Assembly: GCA_035651595.1 (NCBI GenBank)
Contig: DASRFJ010000195.1
Location: 1 to 44,838 of the forward strand
DNA length: 44,838 nt
Source: JAFARZ01 sp035651595
GTDB lineage: Bacteria; Actinomycetota; Actinomycetes; Streptosporangiales; Streptosporangiaceae
Direction of reading: 5' to 3'
In this document: positions 1 to 7,110 of the stretch, piece after piece
Layout of the letters: every line of letters begins with the position of its first letter
Position numbering within the stretch: the stretch's first letter is position 1
Made by a program: the position numbers and the translations under genes
Notes under the pieces: generated by a model
Seen by the model: only the letters and a program-made list of their open reading frames with translations
What the model was told of the DNA's origin: nothing
Databases searched by the model: none

Positions 1-68
1 TACAGGGGGTATGCGGTCTTGTTTGTCCTGCTATGTGGGCCTGCGTTCCGCTGGTTCGCGTGGCTTGT

Positions 69-126
69 TTCATGATCATGAAGGGTTGTACGTGCTATAG
101 GCCGTAAAATCCTTCGTGATCATGAA
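69..126. repeat. Pair of inverted GATC palindromes
   Basis: TTCATGATCATGAA at 69-82 is a perfect 14-base palindrome, and TTCGTGATCATGAA at 113-126 is a one-base variant. The flanks extend the match, so 69-84 and 111-126 form 16-base inverted arms with one mismatch. The two centres lie 44 bases apart around an AT-rich segment. This spacing looks like a double repressor operator, but the partner gene is not visible. Confidence 0.5.
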
Positions 127-255
127 CTACATACCCCTAAAGGGTATAGAGATCGTTCACTTATTCGAATATTTCGTTCCTACGCTTGGTGAGCAGTTTC
201 CTTATGCCCGGCCGTGTGGGCTCGCTTACGTGTCAGATAAGGGCTCTCTGTTAGA

Positions 256-279
256 AAAGGCGCCGGATCTGGCGCCTTT
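256..279. terminator. Bidirectional terminator-like hairpin
   Basis: AAAGGCGCC at 256-264 pairs perfectly with GGCGCCTTT at 271-279 across a six-base loop. It is flanked by A and T tracts, so it could stop transcription in both directions and insulate the hsp20 promoter from upstream. Confidence 0.6.
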
Positions 280-442
280 CTCGACATGAAGCCCTTTATT
301 GACACGAAAAACGGTTGCCGTTCGTCCCGAAAGCCACACAAGCCACAGAGGCCCCAAGTGAGCCCGGCAGGCGCGAATCGAAGGCCACCCAGCGAACACA
401 TAGCGTCGCGAACTCTGCACACACCGCATCAGAGATAGGTTT

Positions 443-479
443 CTTGACAGCATCCACTCAAGGAATATATAAATTGAGT
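443..479 (+). promoter_or_regulatory. hsp20 promoter with HAIR-like operator
   Basis: A consensus -35 TTGACA lies at 444-449. AT-rich -10 candidates are TATATA (466-471, 16-base spacer) and TATAAA (468-473, 18-base spacer). CTTGA at 443-447 and TCAAG at 458-462 form an inverted pair separated by 10 bases, one base short of the HspR operator HAIR (CTTGA-N11-TCAAG). ACTCAA at 456-461 and TTGAGT at 474-479 form a second dyad over the -10. Repressor occupancy would block polymerase. HspR-type control is inferred from these half sites and the MerR gene downstream. Confidence 0.65.
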
Positions 480-546
480 TGTAAGTTCCTTTATAGCGGA
501 GGGCGAGACCGGGAGAGCCGGCGCGGTCCTCAACGGAAACCCTCCT

Positions 547-573
547 GGAGGGGCCCGGGGGATCCTCCCCCGG
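547..573. repeat. G-rich palindrome in the hsp20 leader
   Basis: CCGGGGGA (555-562) and TCCCCCGG (566-573) pair perfectly across the loop TCC, 21 bases before the hsp20 start. The preceding bases GGAGGGGCC make the unit resemble the repeats at 37488-37516 and 39103-39130. In the transcript the hairpin sits just upstream of the ribosome binding site and could affect translation. Confidence 0.55.
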
Positions 574-594
574 TTTAAGAAAGGCGAGGCACAG

Positions 595-1005
595 ATGTAC
601 CTGACAACTTTTGACCCGTTCGCGAACGACTTCCGCCGCCGGCTTGCCAGGGCCGGAAGCGTCCTGCCGCTGGACGGCGTGCGGCGCGAGAATGACGTGC
701 TGCTGCGCTTCGACGTCCCGGGCATTGACCCCGCGTCGATCGAGATCACCGTGGACCGCGGTGTCCTCCAGGTGAGCGCGCAGCGCCAGGAGGAGCACGG
801 CGAGAGCGACCGGTTCTTCGTCCGGGAGCGGCCGATGGGCACGGTCACCCGCCGCGTGTACCTGTCAGACAACCTCAACGCCGACGGCATCGAGGCCGCC
901 TACACCAACGGCGTGCTCGAGGTAACCGTCCCGGTCGCTGAGCGGGCCAAGCCGCGCAAGGTCGAGATCCGCGCGGCCGAGGCCGCCAAGGAGCTGGCCA
1001 ACTAA
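595..1005 (+). CDS. Hsp20/alpha-crystallin small heat-shock protein
   Basis: Small heat-shock chaperone of 136 residues, expected to hold unfolding cytoplasmic proteins in a refoldable state without ATP. The alpha-crystallin domain fills roughly residues 30-125. It begins at the LLRFDVPG strand and closes with the family signature A-Y-T-N-GVL-E-V-x-V-P near residue 105. The N-terminal arm is short and contains the FDPF segment usual in actinobacterial members. The ATG at 595 follows AAAGGCGAGG with good spacing. It is a single gene behind a strong -35/-10 promoter with a HAIR-like operator and a long leader with a hairpin. A 13-bp-stem terminator follows, so the MerR gene downstream has its own transcript. 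Heat regulation is inferred, not shown. Confidence 0.93.
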   Translation: MYLTTFDPFANDFRRRLARAGSVLPLDGVRRENDVLLRFDVPGIDPASIEITVDRGVLQVSAQRQEEHGESDRFFVRERPMGTVTRRVYLSDNLNADGIEAAYTNGVLEVTVPVAERAKPRKVEIRAAEAAKELAN

Positions 1006-1041
1006 GGCCAACTAAGGCCAGCCAAGCCGCGCAGCATGGCC

Positions 1042-1082
1042 AGCGGCCGACGGGCGGACCCCCGAGTGTCCCGTCGGCCGCT
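1042..1082 (+). terminator. Terminator after hsp20
   Basis: AGCGGCCGACGGG (1042-1054) pairs with CCCGTCGGCCGCT (1070-1082) without a mismatch across a 15-base loop, shortly after the hsp20 stop. Only TTCC follows, so it is a T-poor terminator of the actinobacterial kind. Confidence 0.75.
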
Positions 1083-1135
1083 TTCCATGCCCGCGGCCCC
1101 GCGGCCGTACGATCAGAAGCGGGGGGAGGAACGCC

Positions 1136-1489
1136 ATGGCACTGAACCTGGATGACGAGAACGCGCCGCTGTACACGGTCGGGCAGGTCGCGGACCTGCT
1201 TGCCGTCAAGCAGGCGTTCCTGCGCCGCTGCGACGAGCTGCGCGTCGTATCCCCGCAGCGCTCGGCCGGCGGTCAGCGCCGCTACACCCGGGTGGAGATC
1301 CGGGTGATCCAGCAGGTGGTGACCATGGCCGACGAGGGCATGACGTTGCCGGCCATCCGGCGGATCATTGAGCTTGAGGCCGAACTCTCGGAAGTAACCA
1401 GGCAGCGCGATGAGCTAGCCCGGCGGCTCGGCGAGCTGCTCGAGGACCGGCAGCGCCGCGGCGAGGGCCGCCCGCTGCGCGGGAGTTAG
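1136..1489 (+). CDS. MerR-family regulator, HspR-like
   Basis: DNA-binding regulator of 117 residues. The N-terminal winged helix carries the HspR/MerR layout: YTVGQVADLLAV (residues 13-24), then QRSAGGQRRYTRVEI (about 41-55), a basic patch typical of HspR. A helix at about residues 75-105 would form the antiparallel dimer coiled coil. There is no long C-terminal effector domain and no cysteine cluster, so it is not a metal sensor. The ATG at 1136 follows GGGGGAGGA. It is encoded just after a small heat-shock gene whose promoter has HAIR-like half sites, which makes it a plausible repressor of that gene. The last 75 bases overlap the convergent MarR gene. Classical HspR usually sits in a dnaK operon, so this may be a paralogue. 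Confidence 0.82.
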   Translation: MALNLDDENAPLYTVGQVADLLAVKQAFLRRCDELRVVSPQRSAGGQRRYTRVEIRVIQQVVTMADEGMTLPAIRRIIELEAELSEVTRQRDELARRLGELLEDRQRRGEGRPLRGS

Positions 1490-1906
1490 CTCGCGCAGGC
1501 TCTTCGCCAGCACCAGCGTGCTCTCGCCGCGGATCCGCTCAAGCGTCTCGTGACCCAGCGGCGTGATCGCGAGCGTGGACGCGCGCGCGTCGCTGGGGTC
1601 GGCGTTCCGGCGCACGTAGCCCATGTCCTCCAGCGCCGTCACCAGCCGGGTCAGCGTTGACGGCGCGATACCCTCGGCGGCGGCGAGGTCGCCCAGGCGC
1701 AGCGGGCCCGCCTGTTCCACCGTCGCCAGCGCGGCCAGCTGGGTGGGGGTCAGCCCGGCGATCTCGTGCCGGCGCAGCCGGCGGGACAGCCGGGCCAGCG
1801 CTACCCGTAGTCGTGTGACGTCGACCACAGGACTGGCACCCCCGGTCAGTTCCTCGCTGACCGCCCAGTCCATCGTCGCCGGAGAAGCCGGAGAATCCGC
1901 ACTCAC
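1415..1906 (-). CDS. MarR-family transcriptional regulator
   Basis: Winged-helix regulator of 163 residues. The recognition region is clear: LTPTQLAALATVEQAGPLRLGDLAAAEG, then a helix with STLTRLVTALEDMGYVRR and the wing R-N-A-D-P-S-D-A-R-A, the MarR D-x-R motif (about residues 55-115). Flanking helices would form the dimer. I chose the GTG at 1906 because TACGCT lies six bases before it, giving a leaderless transcript; an in-frame ATG at 1873 has no ribosome binding site. It is divergent from malic enzyme with a 61-base gap, so it may regulate that gene or itself. Its ligand cannot be told. The 3' end runs 75 bases antisense into the MerR gene. Confidence 0.88.
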   Translation of the reverse strand: MSADSPASPATMDWAVSEELTGGASPVVDVTRLRVALARLSRRLRRHEIAGLTPTQLAALATVEQAGPLRLGDLAAAEGIAPSTLTRLVTALEDMGYVRRNADPSDARASTLAITPLGHETLERIRGESTLVLAKSLRELTPAQRAALAAALPVLEQLAEPPG

Positions 1907-1918
1907 CCTCTAAGCGTA
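1907..1918 (-). promoter_or_regulatory. Leaderless promoter of the MarR gene
   Basis: On the minus strand TACGCT (plus positions 1913-1918) is followed by six bases and then the GTG start at 1906. No convincing -35 is visible. Confidence 0.5.
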
Positions 1919-1967
1919 TGCGCTGCGGAGCCTTACCCTGAGAGTCCAGCGGAAAGGCGGGAATGAC

Positions 1968-3368
1968 GTGACACTGGCGCCCAGCGTCTCCTATTCGATT
2001 ACCGTGCGGCTCGAGGTCGCCTCGCGCGGCCGCGCGGTAAGTGAGATCACCCGCGTGGTCGAGCAGGCCGGCGGCGTGGTTACCGCGCTGGACGTGACGT
2101 CCGGCGGCGCCGACAAACTGAGGGTCGACGTCACGTGCGCGGCCAGGGATGAGGCGCACGCGGAGGGCATCGTGGCCGCACTGGCCGCGATCGACGGCGT
2201 ATCCGTGCACAAGGTCAGCGACCGCACGTTCCTGCTGCACCTCGGCGGGAAGATCGAGATGGCCTCCAAGGTCCCGCTGCGCAACCGCGACGACCTGTCG
2301 ATGGCCTACACCCCGGGCGTGGGCCGGGTCGCGCTCGCGATCGCGGCCAACCCCGACGACGCGCGCCGGCTGACCGTGAAGCGGAACTCGGTCGCGGTGG
2401 TCACCGACGGCTCCGCGGTGCTCGGCCTCGGCAACATCGGCCCGTACGCCGCGCTGCCGGTGATGGAGGGCAAGGCCGCGCTGTTCAAACGGTTCGCGGA
2501 CATCGACGCGTGGCCGATCTGCCTGGACACCCAGGACACCGACGAGATAATCCGCACGGTACAAGCGATTGCCCCCGGCTTCGGCGGCATCAACCTGGAG
2601 GACATCTCCGCCCCCAGGTGCTTCGAGGTCGAAAAAAGGCTAAGGGACCTGCTCGACATCCCGGTCTTCCACGACGACCAGCACGGCACCGCGATCGTCG
2701 TGATGGCCGCGCTCACCAACGCGCTGCGCGTCGTCGGCAAGAAGCTCGCCGAAGTGACGATCGCGATGGCGGGTGCCGGCGCCGCCGGGACCGCCGTGCT
2801 CAAGCTGCTGCTGGGCGCCGGGGCAACGCCCGCGAACGTGATCGTCGCCGACGACAAGGGCGCGGTCTACAAGAACCGGCCCGGCATGGATCCGAGCCTG
2901 GACTGGATCGCGGAGCACACCAACCACGACGGCTACGACAAGGACCTCAAGGGCGCGCTCGGCCAGGCCGACGTGTTCATCGGCCTGTCCGCGCCCGGCA
3001 TCTTGACCGGCGCCGACGTCGCCACCATGGCTTCGCGCGCGATCGTGTTCGCCCTCGCCAACCCCGAACCCGAAGTGGATCCGGACGCCGCCATGGAGCA
3101 CGCGGCCGTGGTCGCCACCGGCCGCAGCGACTACCCGAACCAGATCAACAACGTGCTCGCGTTTCCCGGCGTGTTCCGCGGTCTGCTCGACGCGCAGAGC
3201 CGGAACATCACCGACGCCATGCTGATCGCCGCCGCGCAGGCGCTCGCGGACGTCGTCTCGCCGGACGAACTGGGTCCGCACTACATCATCCCGTCCGTGT
3301 TCCATCCGGACGTCGCGTCGTCGGTGGCGGTCGCCGTCCGGGATGCGGCGGCCCAGGAGGCTCAGTAA
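1968..3368 (+). CDS. NAD-dependent malic enzyme with N-terminal ACT domain
   Basis: Oxidative decarboxylation of malate to pyruvate and CO2 in the cytoplasm, linking the TCA cycle to pyruvate. The 466-residue chain starts with an ACT-like regulatory domain (about residues 8-85, SITVRLEVASRGRAVSEITR), followed by the short-form malic enzyme fold. Visible hallmarks are MAYTPGVGRVAL, TDGSAVLGLGNIGP, the metal-binding stretch VFHDDQHGTA, the Rossmann motif GAGAAGTA (about 266-273) and ALANPEPEV near the nucleotide pocket. The GTG at 1968 follows AAAGGCGGGAA; an ATG at 1963 is out of frame. The divergent MarR gene may control it. The ACT domain suggests amino-acid or other small-molecule control. 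Choice of NAD rather than NADP rests on family resemblance only. Confidence 0.93.
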   Translation: MTLAPSVSYSITVRLEVASRGRAVSEITRVVEQAGGVVTALDVTSGGADKLRVDVTCAARDEAHAEGIVAALAAIDGVSVHKVSDRTFLLHLGGKIEMASKVPLRNRDDLSMAYTPGVGRVALAIAANPDDARRLTVKRNSVAVVTDGSAVLGLGNIGPYAALPVMEGKAALFKRFADIDAWPICLDTQDTDEIIRTVQAIAPGFGGINLEDISAPRCFEVEKRLRDLLDIPVFHDDQHGTAIVVMAALTNALRVVGKKLAEVTIAMAGAGAAGTAVLKLLLGAGATPANVIVADDKGAVYKNRPGMDPSLDWIAEHTNHDGYDKDLKGALGQADVFIGLSAPGILTGADVATMASRAIVFALANPEPEVDPDAAMEHAAVVATGRSDYPNQINNVLAFPGVFRGLLDAQSRNITDAMLIAAAQALADVVSPDELGPHYIIPSVFHPDVASSVAVAVRDAAAQEAQ

Positions 3369-3395
3369 GCCGGCCCGGTGGCCGATGATAGGAAC

Positions 3396-4013
3396 ATGGA
3401 CGAAACGGCTCCGGGCTCTCCACGTCCGCAGGGCGCCGCTCAGGCTGAGCCGGGACGCCTGCTCGTGGCCACGCCGATGCTCGGCGACCCGAACTTCCGG
3501 CGCACCGTCGTCCTGATCGTCGAGCACGAACAGGAGCAGGGCACGCTCGGCGTGGTGCTGAACCGCCCGACCGACGTCCCGGTGGGCCAGGTGCTCGAGC
3601 CGTGGACCGAGCTCGCGACCGACCCGTCCGTGGTGTTCAGCGGCGGCCCGGTGTCGCCCACCAGCGCGCTCGCCCTCGCGCTGGTGCCCGGCACCGACGA
3701 GCCCGTTGGCTGGCATCCGCTCGACGGCGCCCCGGAGCCGGCCATGGCTCGGCTCGGCCTGGTCGACCTGGACGCCCCGCCCGGCCTGATCGCCCCGGCG
3801 ATCACCCGGCTTCGGGTGTACGCCGGGTACGCCGGCTGGGGCGCGGGCCAGCTCCAGTCGGAGATCGAAGAGGGCGCCTGGTACGTCCTGGACGCCGACC
3901 CCGGCGACGCGTTCTTCGCCGAGCCTGGCCGCCTGTGGGCGGTGGTCCTTCGCCGCCAAGGCGGCGAATTGGCATATGTCGCGACATATCCGGACGACCC
4001 GACGCAGAATTAG
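3396..4013 (+). CDS. YqgE/AlgH family protein
   Basis: Conserved cytoplasmic protein of the YqgE/AlgH (DUF179) family, whose biochemical role is unsettled. Diagnostic segments are GRLLVATPMLGDPNFRRTVV near the N-terminus, GTLGVVLNRPT, the FSGGPV turn and VYAGYAGWGAGQL followed by EIEEGAW and DPGDAFF. The length of 205 residues is normal. A GTG at 3378 would add six residues, but the ATG at 3396 has AGGA in front and fits family starts better. It lies nine bases or more after malic enzyme on the same strand, so cotranscription is possible. I assign no specific function. Confidence 0.9.
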   Translation: MDETAPGSPRPQGAAQAEPGRLLVATPMLGDPNFRRTVVLIVEHEQEQGTLGVVLNRPTDVPVGQVLEPWTELATDPSVVFSGGPVSPTSALALALVPGTDEPVGWHPLDGAPEPAMARLGLVDLDAPPGLIAPAITRLRVYAGYAGWGAGQLQSEIEEGAWYVLDADPGDAFFAEPGRLWAVVLRRQGGELAYVATYPDDPTQN

Positions 4014-4030
4014 TGCCGGTGGACGAGAGG

Positions 4031-4046
4031 TAGGCTGGTGATCGTG
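4031..4046 (+). promoter_or_regulatory. Leaderless promoter deciding the DUF3039 start
   Basis: TAGGCT (4031-4036) is followed by seven bases and GTG at 4044. The same spacing recurs before at least ten other starts in this window. It favours GTG 4044 over the in-frame GTG at 4038. Confidence 0.45.
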
Positions 4047-4310
4047 AGCAATACCGAGGTTCTTCCCGAGCAGGACACCCGGGTCTACCAGGACGCCCGG
4101 CCGCAGACGTCACACGGCGACGGCGACCACGACATCTTCGCCCACTACGTGCGCAAGGACAAGATCGTCGACAGCTCGGTGACCGGCACGCCGCTCGTCG
4201 CCCTCTGCGGCAAGGTCTGGGTGCCGAGCCGGGACCCGAAGAAGTACCCGGTGTGCCCCACCTGCAAGGAGATCTACGAAGGACTCGAGCCGGGCGACCC
4301 GGAGGAGTGA
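4044..4310 (+). CDS. DUF3039 family zinc-ribbon-like protein
   Basis: Small acidic actinobacterial protein of 88 residues, recognised as DUF3039 from SHGDGDHDIFAHYV and the C-terminal block ALCGKVWVPSRDPKKYPVCPTCKEIYE. Three cysteines (one in LCGK and a CPTC pair) plus nearby histidines could bind zinc. No function is established. Family members usually begin M-S-x-x-E, agreeing with GTG 4044; GTG 4038 is the alternative and has GAGAGG seven bases upstream. It stands between yqgE and a helicase gene on the same strand with only 57 bases to the helicase start, as commonly seen with the DUF3039 family. Confidence 0.85.
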   Translation: MSNTEVLPEQDTRVYQDARPQTSHGDGDHDIFAHYVRKDKIVDSSVTGTPLVALCGKVWVPSRDPKKYPVCPTCKEIYEGLEPGDPEE

Positions 4311-4367
4311 CGATATCGGCGAGCCCGCCGCGTGTCGCGCCTCGGGAGCCGGTAACATTTCGCCCTC

Positions 4368-6113
4368 GTGGAGAAGACCTTTCGGGCGGATGATCTTCTT
4401 ACAAGCCTCAGGGGCTGGCAGAAGGACGCGTATCACGAGTATTTCCGGCTGCCGCGACGGGATTTCTTGCTGGTCGCGACGCCGGGCGCGGGCAAGACGA
4501 CGTACGCGCTGACCGTGGCGGCCGAGTTGCTGGCGCGGCGCGAGGTGGCGCGGCTGACGATCGTGACGCCCACCGAGCACCTCAAGCATCAGTGGGCACG
4601 GGCGGCACAGCGGTTCGGCATCGCGATCGACTCGAAGTACTCCAACGCCCAGGGCCGGGCCGGGGCGGACTTCAACGGCGTCGCGGTGACGTACGCGCAG
4701 GTGGCGGCCCATCCCGCGTTGCACAGGCAGCGCACGGAGAACCGGCGCACGCTGGTGATCTTCGACGAGATCCACCATGCCGGTGACGCGCTGTCCTGGG
4801 GCGACGCGGCGAAGGAGGCGTTCGACCCGGCCCGGCGCCGGCTCGCGTTGACCGGGACGCCGTTCCGGTCCGACGCGAACCCGATTCCGTTCGTGACGTA
4901 CCTGGACGAACCGGGTGGTGGCAAGCGCAGCCGCTCGGACTACGTCTACGGCTACGGGGCGGCGCTCGAGGACACCGTCGTCCGCCCGGTGATCTTCCTC
5001 GCCTATTCGGGCGAGATGCGGTGGCGGACGCGCGCGGGCGACGAGATCACCGCCACGCTCGGCACCCCGATGACCAAGGACGCGATCGCCCAGGCTTGGC
5101 GCACCGCGCTCGACCCGGCGGGCGAGTGGGTCAGCCGGGTGCTCGAGGCGGCCGACAAGCGGCTCACCGAGGTGCGCCGCGGCGTGCCGGACGCGGGCGG
5201 CCTGGTGATCGCCAACGACCACGCCGACGCACGCGCGTACGCGGCCTTGCTGCGCGGCATGACCGGCAAGCGGCCGGTCGTCGTGCTGTCCGACGACCCG
5301 GCGGCGAGCAAGAAGATCACCGCGTTCGCGGGCTCCGATGACCGGTGGATGGTCGCGGTCCGGATGGTCTCGGAGGGAGTGGACATTCCCCGCCTCGCGG
5401 TCGGGGTTTACGCGACCAGTGTGTCGACGCCGCTGTTCTTCGCGCAGGCCATCGGGCGCTTCGTCCGCGCCCGGCGGAGGGGTGAGACCGCCTCGGTGTT
5501 CGTGCCGTCGGTGCCGGTTCTCCTGGGGTTCGCCGCAGAGCTTGAGGCTGAACGAGATCATGTGCTTCGCGCGTCGTCTGCGTCGCCTGAGGAGGATGAG
5601 CTCGCGGAGGCTCAACGTGAGCGGAACACCCCGGATCAGCTGCCGGAGGAGCCGGCGTTCCAGGCGCTGAACGCGTCCGCGCATTTCGACCGTGTGCTGT
5701 ACGACGGCGGCGAGTTCGGCACCGCGACGGCCGCCGGCTCGCCCGAGGAGGAGGATTTCCTCGGCCTGCCCGGCCTGCTGGAGCCGGAGCAGGTGCGCAC
5801 GTTGCTGCGCAAGCGCCAGGACGCCCAGCTGGCCGCGCGTTCCGCCCCAGCGGCGGCCCCAGCGGCGACCCCAGGGCCGGCCGCGGAGGCCGCTCCGGCA
5901 CCGCCGCCGGTAAGCCGCGAGGGCCTGACCGCTCTGCGCAAGGAGCTGAACGGCCTGGTCGGCGCGTGGAGCCACCGCACCGGCCAGCCGCACGGCGTCA
6001 TCCACAACGAGCTGCGCCGCCAGTGCGGCGGCCCCCCGCTGGCCCAGGCCTCCGCCGACCAGATCACCACCCGCATCGCGAAGATCCGCCAGTGGGCCAC
6101 CACGGGACGCTGA
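4368..6113 (+). CDS. DEAH-box superfamily 2 helicase
   Basis: ATP-dependent nucleic-acid helicase of 581 residues. Motif I PGAGKTT lies at residues 39-45, motif Ia at IVTPTEHLKHQW, motif II DEIHH at 133-137, motif III LTGTPFRSD at 161-169. The C-terminal RecA lobe has VRMVSEGVDIPRL and motif VI AIGRFVRARR near 360-370. A low-complexity Ala/Pro linker (about 480-515) joins a small conserved C-terminal helical domain with a W-x-H-R-T-G-x-P-H segment. The architecture is that of the actinobacterial DEAD/DEAH helicase following DUF3039, often compared with the XPB/UvrB-like fold. The GTG start at 4368 lies nine bases after TAACAT. Its substrate is unknown; DNA repair or RNA turnover are both open. 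Tandem repeats begin 27 bases after the stop. Confidence 0.9.
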   Translation: MEKTFRADDLLTSLRGWQKDAYHEYFRLPRRDFLLVATPGAGKTTYALTVAAELLARREVARLTIVTPTEHLKHQWARAAQRFGIAIDSKYSNAQGRAGADFNGVAVTYAQVAAHPALHRQRTENRRTLVIFDEIHHAGDALSWGDAAKEAFDPARRRLALTGTPFRSDANPIPFVTYLDEPGGGKRSRSDYVYGYGAALEDTVVRPVIFLAYSGEMRWRTRAGDEITATLGTPMTKDAIAQAWRTALDPAGEWVSRVLEAADKRLTEVRRGVPDAGGLVIANDHADARAYAALLRGMTGKRPVVVLSDDPAASKKITAFAGSDDRWMVAVRMVSEGVDIPRLAVGVYATSVSTPLFFAQAIGRFVRARRRGETASVFVPSVPVLLGFAAELEAERDHVLRASSASPEEDELAEAQRERNTPDQLPEEPAFQALNASAHFDRVLYDGGEFGTATAAGSPEEEDFLGLPGLLEPEQVRTLLRKRQDAQLAARSAPAAAPAATPGPAAEAAPAPPPVSREGLTALRKELNGLVGAWSHRTGQPHGVIHNELRRQCGGPPLAQASADQITTRIAKIRQWATTGR

Positions 6114-6140
6114 CCCCGCCGCAGGCGTGCCAACGGCCGG

Positions 6141-6252
6141 CCCCGCCCCAATAGCCGGCCCCGCCCCCAGCAGCCGGCCCCGCTCCCAGCAGCCGGCCCC
6201 GCTCCCAGCAGCCGGCCCCGGCTCCCACGATCGGCCCCGGCCCCACGATCGG
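6141..6252. repeat. Six tandem 18-19-base GC-rich repeats
   Basis: Six head-to-tail copies of a unit close to CCCCGCTCCCAGCAGCCGG, at 6141, 6159, 6178, 6197, 6216 and 6235. The middle copies are nearly identical and the last two diverge to CACGATCGG endings. They follow the helicase stop and precede the palindromic repeat at 6327. The copy number is likely to vary between strains. Confidence 0.75.
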
Positions 6253-6326
6253 CCCCGGCCGACAGTCGGCCCGGTCCGGCCCCAAAACGGATATGTCGCC
6301 ATATTTCAGCCGCGCCGCCAGGCGCG

Positions 6327-6392
6327 CCGGATTACTGCGGACACTTACCCTCCCGGTTTGGGGGGGTAAGTGTCCGCAATGATTTTCGACCG
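6327..6392. repeat. Dispersed palindromic repeat, copy 1
   Basis: Left arm 6336-6354 (starting TGCGGACACTTACCC) pairs with right arm 6360-6378 (ending AAGTGTCCGCA) over 19 positions with one G-T wobble and the loop GGTTT. The flanking CCGGATTA and TGATTTTCGACCG are also shared with the copy at 31518-31583, which is inverted. Similarity with copy 3 continues to about 6446. No coding sequence fits. It may act as a terminator or be a small non-autonomous mobile repeat. Confidence 0.75.
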
Positions 6393-6508
6393 ACTCCCAG
6401 GGACCCGCCGGAGGCTTCGAACCAGAGGATCATATCGGTACGAACAGGGCATCGGCGCCGCACCCAGCACAGACGGATGCCTCGATACGCCGGAAACACA
6501 TCTTAATT

Positions 6509-6600
6509 TGAATCCCTCCCTGTTTGGGGATAAGTGCCCGTGATAAGTTTCGATCGCTTGCCAGGCTCAGCCGGGAGGGGTCGTGTCGGCACGAAGCGTC
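6509..6600. repeat. Dispersed palindromic repeat, copy 3 (degenerate)
   Basis: This stretch aligns with the right half and downstream flank of copy 1: CCCTCC, GTTTGGGG, TAAGTG, CCG, TTTCGA, CCAGG, GCCGG and CGGCACGAA occur in the same order and spacing. The left arm has decayed, so the hairpin is mostly lost. It is a direct repeat of copy 1, about 165 bases further on, and lies just upstream of the Nudix gene. Confidence 0.6.
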
Positions 6601-6648
6601 AGGAACGCACGCCGTTGTCGCGACGCCGAGGCTGGGGTGTGATGGGTT

Positions 6649-7110
6649 ATGGCCGATTTCGGTGGCGCAACGGAGTTCACGACCTGGGACGGTGAGCCGG
6701 TCAGCCGTGACCGCCCGTACGGCGCGACGATCGTCGTCGCTAGCCACGGACCCGATGGCTGGCGGTACGTGCTGCTGCACCGCGGCCAGCACGGCGCGGA
6801 CTGGGACGGGGACTGGGCTTGGACACCGCCGGCCGGATCGCGCAAGCCGAGCGAGGATATCGCTGCCTGCGCCGCCCGCGAACTTCAGGAGGAGACCGGC
6901 CTCACGGCGGAACCTCGCCCGGTGGTCACCGCGGACGTCGACTGGGCGCTCTTCGTGCTCGAGGTCCCGTGGGGGACCGAAGTGACGCTGGACGGGACCG
7001 AGCACGACCGGCTTGAGTGGGTCAGCTACGCCGAAGCATCCCGGCGCTGCCGTCCGGACGTGCTGGCCGCATCGTTCCGGACCGGGTGCGAAGCGGCCGG
7101 CTTCCGCTAG
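6649..7110 (+). CDS. Nudix hydrolase
   Basis: Hydrolase for a nucleoside diphosphate linked to another group, 153 residues. The Nudix box is complete: G63, E69, R77, E78, E81 and E82 match G-x5-E-x7-R-E-U-x-E-E-x-G-U and would bind the catalytic metal. The beta strands around it (ATIVVASH, YVLLHRG before; TADVDWALFVLEV after) fit the fold. The substrate cannot be read from sequence. It is convergent with pncA and the two stop codons share the tetranucleotide CTAG (7107-7110). Standing next to nicotinamidase, an NAD- or ADP-ribose-related substrate is possible but unproven. The ATG at 6649 gives a normal length. Confidence 0.9.
   Translation: MADFGGATEFTTWDGEPVSRDRPYGATIVVASHGPDGWRYVLLHRGQHGADWDGDWAWTPPAGSRKPSEDIAACAARELQEETGLTAEPRPVVTADVDWALFVLEVPWGTEVTLDGTEHDRLEWVSYAEASRRCRPDVLAASFRTGCEAAGFR

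Larger units (their letters stand above)
1..440. other. Intergenic region with no convincing gene
   Basis: I find no reading frame here with the codon character of its neighbours. The stretch is less GC-rich than the rest of the window. It holds two near-identical GATC-centred palindromes (69-126), a small stem ATACCC/GGGTAT at 131-147 and a bidirectional terminator-like hairpin at 256-279. It probably carries control signals for a gene left of the window. Confidence 0.6.

Noticed and set aside
180..890. Minus-strand frames across the hsp20 promoter and gene
   Set aside because: They cross a strong promoter, a terminator and the intact hsp20 gene, and show no family resemblance.
2640..3959. 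Open frame antisense to malic enzyme and yqgE
   Set aside because: Composition is low-complexity and both plus-strand genes have clear family motifs.
6141..6252. CRISPR-like array
   Set aside because: Units are contiguous and only 18-19 bases long without spacers, and no cas gene is in the window.
4110..6302. Very long open frame antisense to the helicase and DUF3039 genes
   Set aside because: It lies in the register where GC-rich codons leave few stops, and its translation is Arg/Gly/Ala-rich without a known fold; the plus-strand helicase motifs are complete.
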